Origin: Methanospirillum lacunae
GTDB lineage: Archaea > Halobacteriota > Methanomicrobia > Methanomicrobiales > Methanospirillaceae
NCBI RefSeq assembly: GCF_046195335.1
Contig: NZ_CP176093.1
Reading direction: 5' to 3' (one strand)
Length of the DNA stretch: 64,000 nucleotides
This document shows positions 52,345 to 61,931 of this stretch, piece by piece. The notes under the pieces are model-generated. The model was not told where the DNA came from. It was given only the letters and a program-made list of their open reading frames with translations, and made no database searches. The position numbers were made by a program, and so were the translations under genes. Numbering within the stretch: the first letter of the stretch is position 1; every line of letters begins with the position of its first letter.

Positions 52345-52830
52345 TTAAATTCGAAGAATTGAACGCAGGACTGTCTTTACTCCCGCTCTGTCAAACATTT
52401 GAGAGATTACACTCCTCCCACTATGTCTTCTCTCCCATTTTAATGCGATTTCTTGAAATTCTTCTATATCTGGGAAGTCTTCAGAAAGAACCTTCTGTAA
52501 TTTACCAACATCAACTCCGTCATAATCATGAACTAAATCATTCCTGAATCTTGCAAGGCGACCTAATCTATGGGCAAGATCATTATGAAGAATATGATGC
52601 TGTGAAAGAACCAAGAATACATCTGCATTCTTTTCAGGGTGAGGGATATTCATTGTATTCAGAATATACTTACCAATCTGTATTGATCCTTCGATACAGA
52701 GAATTATTGCATATTTAGAAGCAAAACGAATTTCTTCATTGTTTTTTAACGCAAAGTAATTAATCTCCGCTACATCAAACCAGTATTTTTTAGCATTTCG
52801 AAATTCAGCATTACCCACAGGAGTTGTCAT
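52345..52830 (-). CDS. HepT-like ribonuclease, orphan
   Basis: A 161-residue all-helical protein of the HEPN type. The catalytic motif R-x4-H-x-Y is complete: R96-NDLV-H101-D-Y103 in ARFRNDLVHDYDG. HepT toxins form dimers that cut RNA and are kept silent by MntA, a nucleotidyltransferase that adds AMP to the Tyr of this motif. No MntA gene is adjacent on either side. It may be an orphan, pair with a distant antitoxin, or have another role. It sits in gene-poor DNA. Confidence 0.7.
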   Translation of the reverse strand: MTTPVGNAEFRNAKKYWFDVAEINYFALKNNEEIRFASKYAIILCIEGSIQIGKYILNTMNIPHPEKNADVFLVLSQHHILHNDLAHRLGRLARFRNDLVHDYDGVDVGKLQKVLSEDFPDIEEFQEIALKWERRHSGRSVISQMFDRAGVKTVLRSILRI

Positions 52831-53547
52831 TATTTTTACCCATTAACCGAAAAAACAACGATACTACTTGATTTTTATGATTTATTTGACAGGAAACATA
52901 TCGGTATACAAATTACAATCTGACTTTCTGGTAAATAATTTATTCCTTAGATTTGAAGAATTTCGAACAATGAAAAAGTCTCTAAAATTTAATAGCCTTA
53001 ACTAAATAACGCCATAATGTTGTTTTTTAAATCATGGCACATAGCATGGGTCTTGGCTCTCCTATTTCATGAATAGAGAGGAATTTTTCTACATATTCTC
53101 CGGATTACATATAATGAAAAATTCATAATCACGATTATAATTCCTTTTTAATCGTAAAAAACTCTAAAGAATCATATTTGTCATTGTATCTAAAATGAGA
53201 AGAACATATGAGAAATAAATGAGCCTCTGATTTGCTAAACCTGGACCTAAAGGAAGATGACCACCCCCTTTATGGGTTTCTCCTACGGTAAAATATCTTG
53301 TCTCGGTTGACTTAAAAGACCGGTACTTTGCTGGTCTGAAAGTTTCTGATTTCTTCTCTATATGCTATAAAATGATGATTTATGGCATATCTGGCTGATT
53401 GCTGCAACAGGTAAATCTGCCATAATTTTCCCTCTTGAGATATATCTCAGAGATAATATATCTGTGTATTGGAAGTTTTTCCTCAAATAATTGATTCTTC
53501 TTCACTTAGAACGAGAAATTCTTGATCATTACCTAAAAACCAAATCT
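52831..53547. other. Gene-free region
   Basis: About 700 AT-rich bases without a gene. A perfect 14-bp palindrome TGAGATATATCTCA is at 53436-53449, close to the end of the inverted pseudogene copy. No MntA-like frame was found for the neighbouring hepT gene. Confidence 0.4.
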
Positions 53548-54108
53548 CTAAAACTCGAGTTTCGTCTGACCATATACCCTCCCCTTCTCCATCACACCCG
53601 TCGGTCCAATGGTCAATGAGTCCAGATACGTCTGATCCTTGATGGGTCGGACTCGTTTGGGTTCCCATGTCCTGACCTGATGAAAGTGATCTGCCTCTCC
53701 ATCCAGAGCGATTACATTTTGATCCATAATAGCAGTAACCACCACAACGGGTCCCCCTCTTCGTGCCCTGGTCTTACAGACATCACAGAACTAGTGCATC
53801 TCCTCCTTATTGTCTGGTTTAAACCAGGAGAGATGATATTCAATAAAGAGAATAACCGAGGTATTAGAGGTAATATAACCCAGTAGTTCAGAGAGGGTTT
53901 CTATCTTGAGGTGATCGAGTCAGTCCTGATCTTCTTCCTTAAACTGAAGTAAGGGAACAAAATCATGATTATTGATATATGTGATTCGACCGATTGGGTA
54001 TCTTCTTGAAATATCTGCCAGGCATGTATGAAAAACCTTGTGTGAAGCCTGAAATATAGAAAAAACCTATGGGGGTATATTCTTGAGAGGATTGGTATGA
54101 TCCCTCAT
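53548..54108 (-). pseudogene. Inverted, inactivated copy of the RecA-fold gene
   Basis: The minus strand matches 21901-22461 with about 85-90% DNA identity over the full 187 codons without any net insertion or deletion. Three codons are changed to stops: Glu14 to TAG, Arg63 to TGA and Gln106 to TAG. The shared promoter element is also kept at 54131-54165. The similarity begins near 54236 and ends with the stop codon. Keeping length while gaining nonsense codons shows decay after duplication, about 31 kb from the intact gene. Confidence 0.8.
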
Positions 54109-54426
54109 CGCTAGATGATCCCATCATGAGTATGTAAACGTAAGGTAAACACCGTGAACGTGATCTCACATAATATCTTGCAGACCTGATACACAAACCC
54201 CGCCTCTTTCCACGTTCGAAAACCTGATACATCATTAGTGAATTAGGATTCTGCGAACCTAACGACTAAATCAAACCTGGATACACTCCAACCAAATTTT
54301 TCATTCTCCTGTTACCAATCCTTTATCAGGTTTCAGCCGTAACGGCAACCTGTCTTTATTCTAGTCACATGCGACCAAACATTCAATTTATTATGTGTAT
54401 CGGCAGGAAACCAGTGAAGGCGTGAA
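54109..54426. other. Upstream region of the pseudogene copy
   Basis: Contains the inverted promoter element TATGTAAACGTAAGGTAAAC... (54131-54165) and about 70 more bases similar to 21785-21840. Beyond 54240 no match or gene is seen until the next start. Confidence 0.4.
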
Positions 54427-55095
54427 ATGGATAAAAAAATCACAATTCCCGGGGAAGTATCTTTTGTAGCCGGACTCCTCCTCGTCTCAATTGCCATCTC
54501 TCTCATGGTGATTGCGGGATTCGGCATATCGACCATTTCGTCTCTCCCCTATGTGTTGAGCTGCATTGTTAAACAGATCTCATTTGGCCTTTGGAACCCA
54601 ATTTTCCAGATTGGCCTGCTCCTCGTGTTGGTTGCCATTACCAGGAGGTTCAAATCAGGATATATTATTTCGATCGTCCTCTCGCTCCTCTTTGGTATGA
54701 TACTGGACTTCTTCATGAATGCCCTTTCTGGCCTGCCTACGGAGTTTTGGGAACGTATCCTTTACTTTGTCTCCGGTTACCTGATTATGTGTCTCGCTAT
54801 TGCTTTGATGGTGGGGTCCAAGATTCCACTGATGATAATTGACACATTCCTCAACGACCTGACCATATTTTTTCATGTCACATATCGGAGGATTAAGACC
54901 CTGTTCGATATCATCTGCGTGGTCCTATCCGTAATATTTTCCATTGTTTTCCTGGATCAACTGGTTGGCGTCGGCATAGGCACGGTCATTTTGGCGTTCA
55001 TTACCGGTATTGGTGTCCATGGGTTGAGCACTATCCTTAGTAAAGTGATCATCATAAAACCGTGGAGTTCGAAACTGGGCGAGATGGTAAAATGA
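54427..55095 (+). CDS. YczE/YitT-type membrane protein
   Basis: A 222-residue polytopic membrane protein with about five hydrophobic segments and the pattern of the YczE family (VSFVAGLLLVSIAISLMVIA, then SGLPTEFW). The family's molecular role is unknown. It ends 121 bases before the tandem UspA gene in the same direction. Confidence 0.65.
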   Translation: MDKKITIPGEVSFVAGLLLVSIAISLMVIAGFGISTISSLPYVLSCIVKQISFGLWNPIFQIGLLLVLVAITRRFKSGYIISIVLSLLFGMILDFFMNALSGLPTEFWERILYFVSGYLIMCLAIALMVGSKIPLMIIDTFLNDLTIFFHVTYRRIKTLFDIICVVLSVIFSIVFLDQLVGVGIGTVILAFITGIGVHGLSTILSKVIIIKPWSSKLGEMVK

Positions 55096-55216
55096 CCTAT
55101 TGGTTGGTGATAGAGATGGCACAGAACGTGAGACCGGTTATAGAGATCAGGCAGATGTGTTGCAACGATAACAGGAAAGTACTGATTCAGAATGATGTAC
55201 GGGGGATTAGACGATC

Positions 55217-56092
55217 ATGATACCCTACAAAAAAATATTGATCCCCACCGATGGGAGGAGCGACGCCCAGGGTGCCATTGTGTTTGCCCTTACCCTGGGA
55301 AAGATCACCGGTGCAGAAGTTACGGCGATCTGCGTGAACGATGTCAGCAATTACGCAATCCCGTGGAATACCTCTTCGCCAGATTTAAATGAGCCTCACT
55401 ATCAGGCTTGCGAGAAAGCAGTAAAAACTGTGGCGGATCGTGGTGAGCTGATGGGTATCAACGTCAGAACAGAGATAGTAACCGGTATCCCTCTCCAGGA
55501 AATTATCAAAGCCTCTAAAAAATATGACCTCATGGTTATGGGGACTGCCGGCCGGGCTGGAGTATCCCTCATGCTTCTGGGAAGTGTGGCACAGAAAGTC
55601 ATTCGGTTTGCATCCTGCCCGGTGCTCGTGATCCGAGGTGATCAACAAGGTGGCCCTGCATGCAACCGGATCCTTATCCCTACTGATGGTACCGCCATAA
55701 CCCGGCCCGCCATCATGCACGGGCTTGAGATGGCCCGGACCTTTAATGCCGAAGTAACCGCACTCTCTGTCAGTAGTGGCCGGAGTATACCGATCCCTCT
55801 TCACAGAAATGTTACACAATTTACTCCTGATGCCGCCCGGAATGCTGTAGATTCTGTGGTCGATATGGGCCGGGAGCTTGGCATTAAGGTAAATCCCACG
55901 GTCACTATGGGGTCTGTTGCAAATGAGATTATCCTGGCTTCAGCCGGTCAGGATCTACTTGTCATGGGAACCAATGGCAGGACAGGTTATGAATACTTAC
56001 GTCTCGGTAGTGTGGCCGAGAAAACGGTCCGACACGCCCGGTGCCCCGTACTTGTCGTGCGGAAACCCGAAACAATGCCTCCGGAGATATGA
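55217..56092 (+). CDS. Tandem UspA universal stress protein
   Basis: A 291-residue protein of two UspA domains (about 1-142 and 150-288). Both keep the ATP-binding G-x2-G-x9-GS motif: GTAGRAGVSLMLLGSVAQK in the first and GTNGRTGYEYLRLGSVAEK in the second. Each starts with the ILIPTDG strand. UspA proteins bind ATP and support survival in growth arrest or stress. A tandem form is common in archaea. The gene opens a stress and redox block on the plus strand. Confidence 0.92.
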   Translation: MIPYKKILIPTDGRSDAQGAIVFALTLGKITGAEVTAICVNDVSNYAIPWNTSSPDLNEPHYQACEKAVKTVADRGELMGINVRTEIVTGIPLQEIIKASKKYDLMVMGTAGRAGVSLMLLGSVAQKVIRFASCPVLVIRGDQQGGPACNRILIPTDGTAITRPAIMHGLEMARTFNAEVTALSVSSGRSIPIPLHRNVTQFTPDAARNAVDSVVDMGRELGIKVNPTVTMGSVANEIILASAGQDLLVMGTNGRTGYEYLRLGSVAEKTVRHARCPVLVVRKPETMPPEI

Positions 56093-56181
56093 GAGGATAG
56101 ATCATTAAAAAGAATATTCTCCTTTATCCTTTTCCCTGTAATCACATCTATTATATTAATAAAACGTGAGAATCTACAGCA

Positions 56182-56994
56182 ATGTCAATAAAGGGAGAAT
56201 GGGTCGAGTATGATGATCTAAGAGGGTATTTTGCATTTCCAGAAAAAGCAACAGAGCCCCTTCCTGCTATCATCGTCATTCAGGAAATATGGGGAGTTAA
56301 TGAGAATATTGAAGATATAACAAGGCGACTTGCAGCAGCAGGATATGCAGCCCTGGCCCCGGACCTTTACACCGTCAATGGGGTGACACCAGCTGCACTC
56401 TCTTTTGACCGGATTAAAAATGCAATGGCATTCATGAGAAAGTTACCTCCTACTATCTCCAATGACCCGGATGCAAAAGATAGAGAATTAGCAAAACTCC
56501 CGGGAGATGAGGGACAGAAGATAGGTAAAACACTCGGCCTTCTGTTTTCCGGTCCGAACCACCTTGACCAATACATTCCTCACCTCAAAAAAGCTGTTCG
56601 TTATCTTAAAACAAGACAGGACAAAACCAAAGATCAGAAGGTCGGCTGTGTAGGGTTCTGTATGGGAGGCGGTTTATCCGCATTACTTGCCTGTGAAGAA
56701 CCAGAAATCAGTGCAGCAGCTGTTTTTTACGGTGTAACGCCCCCGGACGAAAAAATTCAAACAATCGATTGTCCGATAATTGCATTTTACGGTGGTAATG
56801 ACCCGAGAATAAATCAGGGAATTCCAAAATTTGTGAGTGCGATGCAAAGCACTGAAAAATCGTATGAGCACTTTATTTATGAAGGAGCAAATCATTCGTT
56901 CTTCAACGATGATAGCCCGGCGTATAATGTACGGGCTGTGAGGGATTCATTCGCACGGCTCATGCCATTCTTCTGTAAAACCCTCTCTGAGTAG
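56182..56994 (+). CDS. Dienelactone hydrolase family protein
   Basis: A 270-residue alpha/beta-hydrolase. The nucleophile elbow is GFCMGGG with Cys160, the acid is Asp207 in GGNDPRI, and the base is His238 in EGANHSF. This Cys-His-Asp triad is that of dienelactone hydrolase, which opens lactone rings; in archaea the true substrate is unknown. Length is normal, with an insert at about 75-125. The stop lies immediately before the ATG of the radical SAM gene, so the two are probably co-transcribed. Confidence 0.88.
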   Translation: MSIKGEWVEYDDLRGYFAFPEKATEPLPAIIVIQEIWGVNENIEDITRRLAAAGYAALAPDLYTVNGVTPAALSFDRIKNAMAFMRKLPPTISNDPDAKDRELAKLPGDEGQKIGKTLGLLFSGPNHLDQYIPHLKKAVRYLKTRQDKTKDQKVGCVGFCMGGGLSALLACEEPEISAAAVFYGVTPPDEKIQTIDCPIIAFYGGNDPRINQGIPKFVSAMQSTEKSYEHFIYEGANHSFFNDDSPAYNVRAVRDSFARLMPFFCKTLSE

Positions 56995-58149
56995 ATGTCA
57001 AAAGTAGATAGTCGTTCAGACTGCCTTATCATGGCCAAACCCGCCGGGCCGGGTTGTAATATGTGCTGTGATTATTGCTATTATCTGAACAAGAAATCTC
57101 TTTTTCCTGTTGAATCATGGCAGATGTCCGAGTCCATTCTTGAAAGGTATATTGCAGAGCGGTTTGAAACTTCTCCTGGACTTCATACGCATTTTGAATG
57201 GCATGGAGGAGAGCCCACCCTCATGGGGGTTGAGTATTTTAGAACCATCACCCGTCTGCAGCAACATTACAAACCAGAAGGGCGGACGTTTTCCAATGGT
57301 CTGCAAACAAACGGTTTGCTGATCGATGATGAATGGGCTGACTTTCTATCACAAGAAAAGTTTTCAGTTGGAATCAGTCTGGATGGACCGAAAGACCTCC
57401 ACGATAGGTTTAGAAAAACAGGAGATAACCGCTCCACATTTGATCAGGTCATTCAGGCATTCAAGATCTTAAAACAGAGGCGTGTCTTTTGTAATGTCCT
57501 TTGTGTACTTCACTCTGAAAATACAATTCAGCCAGATACACTGTATGATTTTTTCAAAACCATAGGAGTTCAATATCTTCAGTTCCTTCCCCTGGTTTCA
57601 ACTGGAGAAGCCTCTGCTGATCCCGGAGATGTAGGGAAATTTCTCTGTAGGATATTTGACCGCTGGATAGCAGAAGACGTAGGCAGGATGGTTATTCAGA
57701 TCTTTGATGAGGCTTTGCGAACGGTCTACGGCATTCCTCACGCATTATGCATACACCGCAAAACCTGTGGAGATGTCGTGGTTCTTGAACATAATGGAAA
57801 TGTGTATGCATGTGATCATTTCACCGATACAGAACATCTTATTGGAAATATTCTAAATAGGAATCTTTCTGATCTAATTAATGACCCGGATCTGATTGCT
57901 TTTGGTAATGCAAAACGCGATACTCTTCCCCGGATGTGCACTGAGTGTGAGGTACTATCCTTTTGTAATGGTGGCTGTCCGAAGGATCGCATTTCCATCA
58001 CATCTGATGGAGAAACCGGTCTGAATTCCCTTTGCTTAGCATATAAGTCAATCTTTCTTCATGCAAGACCTGAACTTATCCGGTTGGCTACACATATGAA
58101 AGCTCAAAAACCATTACGAACTTTTAAGAGTATTCAGTCCGAAAAATGA
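56995..58149 (+). CDS. Radical SAM protein of the anaerobic sulfatase-maturase (anSME) type
   Basis: A 384-residue enzyme. The radical SAM motif C21-x3-C25-x2-C28 is in PGCNMCCDYCYY, then GGEPTLMG and the SPASM-type C-terminal cysteines (CDHF, CTECEVLSFCNGGCPKDR) that hold two more [4Fe-4S] clusters. anSME oxidises Cys or Ser of sulfatases to formylglycine. No sulfatase is in the window, so its target may be elsewhere or different. It starts directly after the dienelactone hydrolase stop. Confidence 0.85.
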   Translation: MSKVDSRSDCLIMAKPAGPGCNMCCDYCYYLNKKSLFPVESWQMSESILERYIAERFETSPGLHTHFEWHGGEPTLMGVEYFRTITRLQQHYKPEGRTFSNGLQTNGLLIDDEWADFLSQEKFSVGISLDGPKDLHDRFRKTGDNRSTFDQVIQAFKILKQRRVFCNVLCVLHSENTIQPDTLYDFFKTIGVQYLQFLPLVSTGEASADPGDVGKFLCRIFDRWIAEDVGRMVIQIFDEALRTVYGIPHALCIHRKTCGDVVVLEHNGNVYACDHFTDTEHLIGNILNRNLSDLINDPDLIAFGNAKRDTLPRMCTECEVLSFCNGGCPKDRISITSDGETGLNSLCLAYKSIFLHARPELIRLATHMKAQKPLRTFKSIQSEK

Positions 58150-58523
58150 ACCAATGGTGTTCGGATTCGACTATTTATAGAAAAACTGTAGAATTATTTA
58201 TTATTATCAATCATATCTGGAAGTAAACGGTATTACGATGACTTTTTTGTAAATAAATCCGGGGCACACATTTCTTTATAATGGTGAATATGATCAGGTA
58301 TTTTTGGTCATTGAATGATCTAGGATATCATATTTCCTGAACCATGCACCTGATAATTATCAATCCAATCTAATTTTTACATAATTTCGAAAAAGTTTGG
58401 TTTTCAAAGATTTTTGAAATCCAACTTTGAGATTATATACCTCTCACATCCACCATTGAATCATATCTTCTGGCATTTATCCCGGATTCAGGGATCATAC
58501 CTGAAGATATATGGAGAAATCAC
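58150..58523. other. Intergenic region with promoter of OsmC gene
   Basis: No gene. A TATA-like GATTATATACC at about 58431-58441 and a TTCAGG-n7-CCTGAA inverted repeat at about 58487-58505 lie before the OsmC start; GGAGAAATCAC precedes the ATG. Confidence 0.4.
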
Positions 58524-59003
58524 ATGAACACTGAACAAAGTACTAAAATTCATGCCGGTGCCCAGCCAATTGGAGCAAACATGATGAAGATAGATGCAAC
58601 CTGGGATAAAGAAGCAGGATCCCTTGTGGCAACAACTCCCATTGGATGTAAAATCACCATGGCAACAACAGATCATCTTCTTGATTCGGGAAAGATCCCG
58701 GGACCAATGGATCTCTTTGTCTCTGCTCTTGCTGGCTGTGTGGTTTTTGAGATCAATGAGATCATGATGAATAAAGATCAAATTGAGGTAAAGGATATTA
58801 ATGTCAAAATTAACGGAGTTCGTAGACCAACACCTCCAACCTTGTTCGACACGCTTCACATAACCATCACAATGACCGGAAAAATCGATAAGGATTATGC
58901 TGATCGGGTCATTCAGGAAATAATAACACGGAATTGTCCGGTTGCAGCGACATTTGGAAGAGCCTCATACCTGACATGGGAGCTGATCATTATTCCTTCA
59001 TAG
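58524..59003 (+). CDS. OsmC family protein (peroxide/thiol-stress type), copy 1
   Basis: A 159-residue protein with the OsmC fold. The two family cysteines are present: SALAGCVVFEI in the central helix and TRNCPVAATFGRA near the end. OsmC-type proteins use these Cys to reduce organic hydroperoxides or act on related thiol chemistry. The start is ATG 58524, eight bases after GGAG. A second OsmC follows 300 bases downstream. Confidence 0.88.
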   Translation: MNTEQSTKIHAGAQPIGANMMKIDATWDKEAGSLVATTPIGCKITMATTDHLLDSGKIPGPMDLFVSALAGCVVFEINEIMMNKDQIEVKDINVKINGVRRPTPPTLFDTLHITITMTGKIDKDYADRVIQEIITRNCPVAATFGRASYLTWELIIIPS

Positions 59004-59301
59004 ATATGAATTAACCAACTTACCCCTTCATTTCTTTATAATTTCAGAGAACTGTTATTATCTACCCTTGGATTTAATCAATGAAAATAAGGATACTTTC
59101 CATGAACATATATCAGATGCAATAAGGTACCAAAAATAATTGCCTGATATAAAACGATCTGGAATAATCAGGAACATTATACAAATATTATTATGAATTA
59201 TGATGGACTGTTGGCTAACATATTTTGAGACAATTTCAATTTCAATTCGGTGATTTCAAGCATTATAATATGCAAAATATGTCTCTAATAAAAGAGAGAT
59301 C

Positions 59302-59730
59302 ATGACAGGAAACACATGGACATTTGTCAAGGCATCGTGGAAAGGTGGGACACAATTTGTTGTTGAAAATCGGGATGGAGACAGTCTTACCCTTGTTGCC
59401 CGGCCTCAAGACAAAGATTCTTCCCACTATTTTACTATGGTGGATGCTTTCATTTCGTCTCTTGCCTGTTGTACTGGCACGAATGTTCTCTTTATACTTG
59501 ATGCCCAGGGAAAAATACCCCGTTCATTCACTGTTAAAGCTGAATGCGTCTTTCACCATGATGAACCCCGTTCGTTTGAGAAAATTCATCTGATCTTTCT
59601 TGTGAGTGGGGATATTGCTGAAGAGATTGTTCGTAATGCAATTGTACGGGCGGTAACTGCCGTATGTCCGATTGCAGTAACAGTAGGAAGATCTGTAGAA
59701 ATCACCTGGGAACTCCAGATGATTAAGTGA
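59302..59730 (+). CDS. OsmC family protein, copy 2
   Basis: A 142-residue OsmC paralogue. Cys residues are in SSLACCTGTNVLF (a CC pair) and AVCPIAVTVGRS. It shares the fold and probably the reaction with copy 1 but is only distantly similar, so it is not a recent duplicate. It converges on an ArsR-type gene eight bases downstream. Confidence 0.88.
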   Translation: MTGNTWTFVKASWKGGTQFVVENRDGDSLTLVARPQDKDSSHYFTMVDAFISSLACCTGTNVLFILDAQGKIPRSFTVKAECVFHHDEPRSFEKIHLIFLVSGDIAEEIVRNAIVRAVTAVCPIAVTVGRSVEITWELQMIK

Positions 59731-59737
59731 TAATATT

Positions 59738-60100
59738 TCATGGAAAAAGCACTTGCTTAAGGCATCTGATGAGCGGGGCACTTTGTTCAGCAGTCAAACG
59801 ATACGTTTTATGACGCGAACGATAGTATGACTCCAGAAGACCAGCTTTTTTGAGAACACCAAGATTGTATGAGAGAAGGTTCTGTGGCTCCTTGAGGACA
59901 TACATCAGTTCATACACTGAATGGTCTTTCTTCTCCAATAGGAAAAGGATCTTGATACGAAGAGGGTTTGCAATGATCTTCATCATCTCTGCAACATCAT
60001 CAAAAACCGATGAGTTGATCTCACGGACTTCCCGTTCAAGATCATTTCGCCATGCATTCTCAAGATCACTATCAGCAGGGCAGCAGCCCGAAAAACCCAT
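59738..60100 (-). CDS. ArsR-type winged-helix regulator
   Basis: A 120-residue regulator. The winged helix spans about 35-115 (MKIIANPLRIKILFLLEKKD, then KEPQNLLSYNLGVLKKAGLL, wing RSRHKTYRL). The N-terminus MGFSGCCPADSDLENA has a Cys pair that could sense metal or oxidation. It is convergent with the second OsmC gene and divergent from DUF1847, so either could be a target. The ligand is unknown. Confidence 0.8.
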   Translation of the reverse strand: MGFSGCCPADSDLENAWRNDLEREVREINSSVFDDVAEMMKIIANPLRIKILFLLEKKDHSVYELMYVLKEPQNLLSYNLGVLKKAGLLESYYRSRHKTYRLTAEQSAPLIRCLKQVLFP

Positions 60101-60366
60101 GACAGGAGTATCAGTTGATGCAGAAATAATAGTTCTCCCTTACGGTACCCCTGGGTTCTCTGAATAGTATTTTGATCAGGTTTACTTCATTTTCAAAAAT
60201 AATTGAAAATCGACCCTGGATATATATTGAGTTCTTTCAGACATATTCTGTGTAATCTCCTGATGTAATTGCAAAGAGAATTGTCTCCGCAGGAGGTTGC
60301 AGGAATATTATGATATCATGAATAACAGGGAAATTTCAGGAATTAATGTGAGCCTTTGGTGAGTAT

Positions 60367-61008
60367 ATGCAAAACCAGTTTTTTGATTGCAGCACCTGCC
60401 ACCGGCAGGCATGCTATACTTCAACGCCAGAAGATGGTCCGGATTATTGTCCATCAAAGACAAAACGTGAATCCATCGATCAAGCAGTGCATCTATATCA
60501 GGATCATCCTGATGTCCGGAAGATGGCGATTGCTGCAGCAAAGACCGAAGGAAGGAGTTATATGAAGTGGACCCGGGTCGAAGACACCATTGATTTTGCC
60601 CGGGAGATGGGATACAAAAAAATTGGAATTGCAACATGTCTTGGCCTGATAGAGGAGAATAGGACTCTACACAAAATTCTTACTGTTCATGGTTTTTTTG
60701 TGGTATCTGTCTGCTGCAAATGCGGGGCAATTCCCAAAGAAGATATTGGGCTTTTAGATAGTGAAAAAGCAAAGCCTGGAACTTTTGAACCTATCTGTAA
60801 TCCTATTGCCCAGGCAAAAATTCTCGAAGAAGCCGGGACAGATCTGAATATCCTGCTCGGGCTCTGTGTCGGGCATGATACACTCTTTACCCGGTATTCG
60901 AAAGCACCAGTAACAACACTTGTAGCAAAAGATCGTATTACCTGCCACAATCCAAACGCCGTCCTCCATACTACGACTTTTTATTATGGTAGGTTGCTTC
61001 AGCCTTAA
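60367..61008 (+). CDS. DUF1847 metal-binding protein
   Basis: A 213-residue protein matching the DUF1847 pattern: an N-terminal Cys cluster CSTCHRQACYTS, YCPSKTKRE, a GRSYMKWTRVEDTIDFA segment and later cysteines SVCCKCG, PICNPIAQA, and GLCVGHDTLF. The many cysteines suggest a metal or Fe-S site. Function is unknown. It is transcribed away from the ArsR gene, 41 bases ahead of the methyltransferase gene, and thus probably co-transcribed with it. Confidence 0.85.
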   Translation: MQNQFFDCSTCHRQACYTSTPEDGPDYCPSKTKRESIDQAVHLYQDHPDVRKMAIAAAKTEGRSYMKWTRVEDTIDFAREMGYKKIGIATCLGLIEENRTLHKILTVHGFFVVSVCCKCGAIPKEDIGLLDSEKAKPGTFEPICNPIAQAKILEEAGTDLNILLGLCVGHDTLFTRYSKAPVTTLVAKDRITCHNPNAVLHTTTFYYGRLLQP

Positions 61009-61049
61009 ATGCTGAAAGGAATAGCCTGAACATAAATTATGGGATTATA

Positions 61050-61685
61050 ATGAATGATGAAAAGAGAGATTTTGATTCTGAAGCTTTGACCAGGGATAAG
61101 GAACCTGCTCGGGTGAAACTGTCAAACGATGTGGTACAGGCGATCTGTGGGCTCATTTCCCTAACCTCGGATATGAATGTGCTGGACTTTGGGTGTGGAA
61201 CAGGCCTGCTGACCCTTCAAATCCAGCCATTTGTAAGGAGCATTACAGGCATTGATAGTTCACAGGGAATGCTCAATGTACTTGATGCGAAGATATCAAA
61301 ACTGGGCATCACAAATGTCAGAACCCATCTCTTTGATATTATCCGGGGGGTGCTGCCTTTTGGCGAATTCGACCTTGTTGTCAGTAGTATGACATTTCAC
61401 CATATCAAAGATGTATCATTACTCCTCAAAGCAATGGCAGGAGTTATCCATTCATCCGGTCAGATTGTCATAATTGACCTTGATCCTGATGATGGCAAAT
61501 TCCATGATTCAAATGAGGGCGTATTTCACTTTGGATTTGAACGGTCTATCATGAAGAAACTTCTGGAAGAGGCTGGATATGATTCTATAAGAGAGAAGAC
61601 CGCTGCATCAATGCAACGGGTGTCGCCTACAGGAGAGACACGTGGTTTTTCGATTTTTATTATGGTCGGAAGAAAATCTACATAA
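61050..61685 (+). CDS. Class I SAM-dependent methyltransferase
   Basis: A 211-residue protein with the Rossmann-type SAM-binding motif I VLDFGCGTGLLTLQI, motif II GIDSSQGML and motif IV-like FDLVVSSMTFHHI. The substrate is unknown; the SSMTFHHI pattern is common in small-molecule methyltransferases. It follows DUF1847 in the same direction and closes the stress and redox block. Confidence 0.85.
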   Translation: MNDEKRDFDSEALTRDKEPARVKLSNDVVQAICGLISLTSDMNVLDFGCGTGLLTLQIQPFVRSITGIDSSQGMLNVLDAKISKLGITNVRTHLFDIIRGVLPFGEFDLVVSSMTFHHIKDVSLLLKAMAGVIHSSGQIVIIDLDPDDGKFHDSNEGVFHFGFERSIMKKLLEEAGYDSIREKTAASMQRVSPTGETRGFSIFIMVGRKST

Positions 61686-61931
61686 AAATCAGATAAATTT
61701 TTTCAAAAGGAAAAATCCTCTTCTTTTCGAAAACACTGAATTGAAGTTATATAACCTGGTGTATAACTTCTTAGTAATTTGTATTATACAGGGGTCATTG
61801 TTGCTTTTGTCGCTTCGTTTACCCATCCATCATCTATCCTCCCCCTGTTTCAGATCCCGGTTCAATCATTTATATACACCCAACTAATTCTCTAATCAGG
61901 CGTATGCAATTGCGGCAGGAGTCCATCAAAC

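Noticed and set aside
53436..53449. 14-bp palindrome TGAGATATATCTCA as an operator
   Set aside because: No gene start lies close enough; in AT-rich DNA a palindrome of this length can occur by chance.
53548..54108. Stop codon recoding (pyrrolysine or selenocysteine) as an explanation for in-frame stops in the copy
   Set aside because: TAG, TGA and, in the nearby glutaredoxin, TAA all occur; the intact relative has Glu, Arg and Gln at those positions. Pseudogene decay explains all of them.
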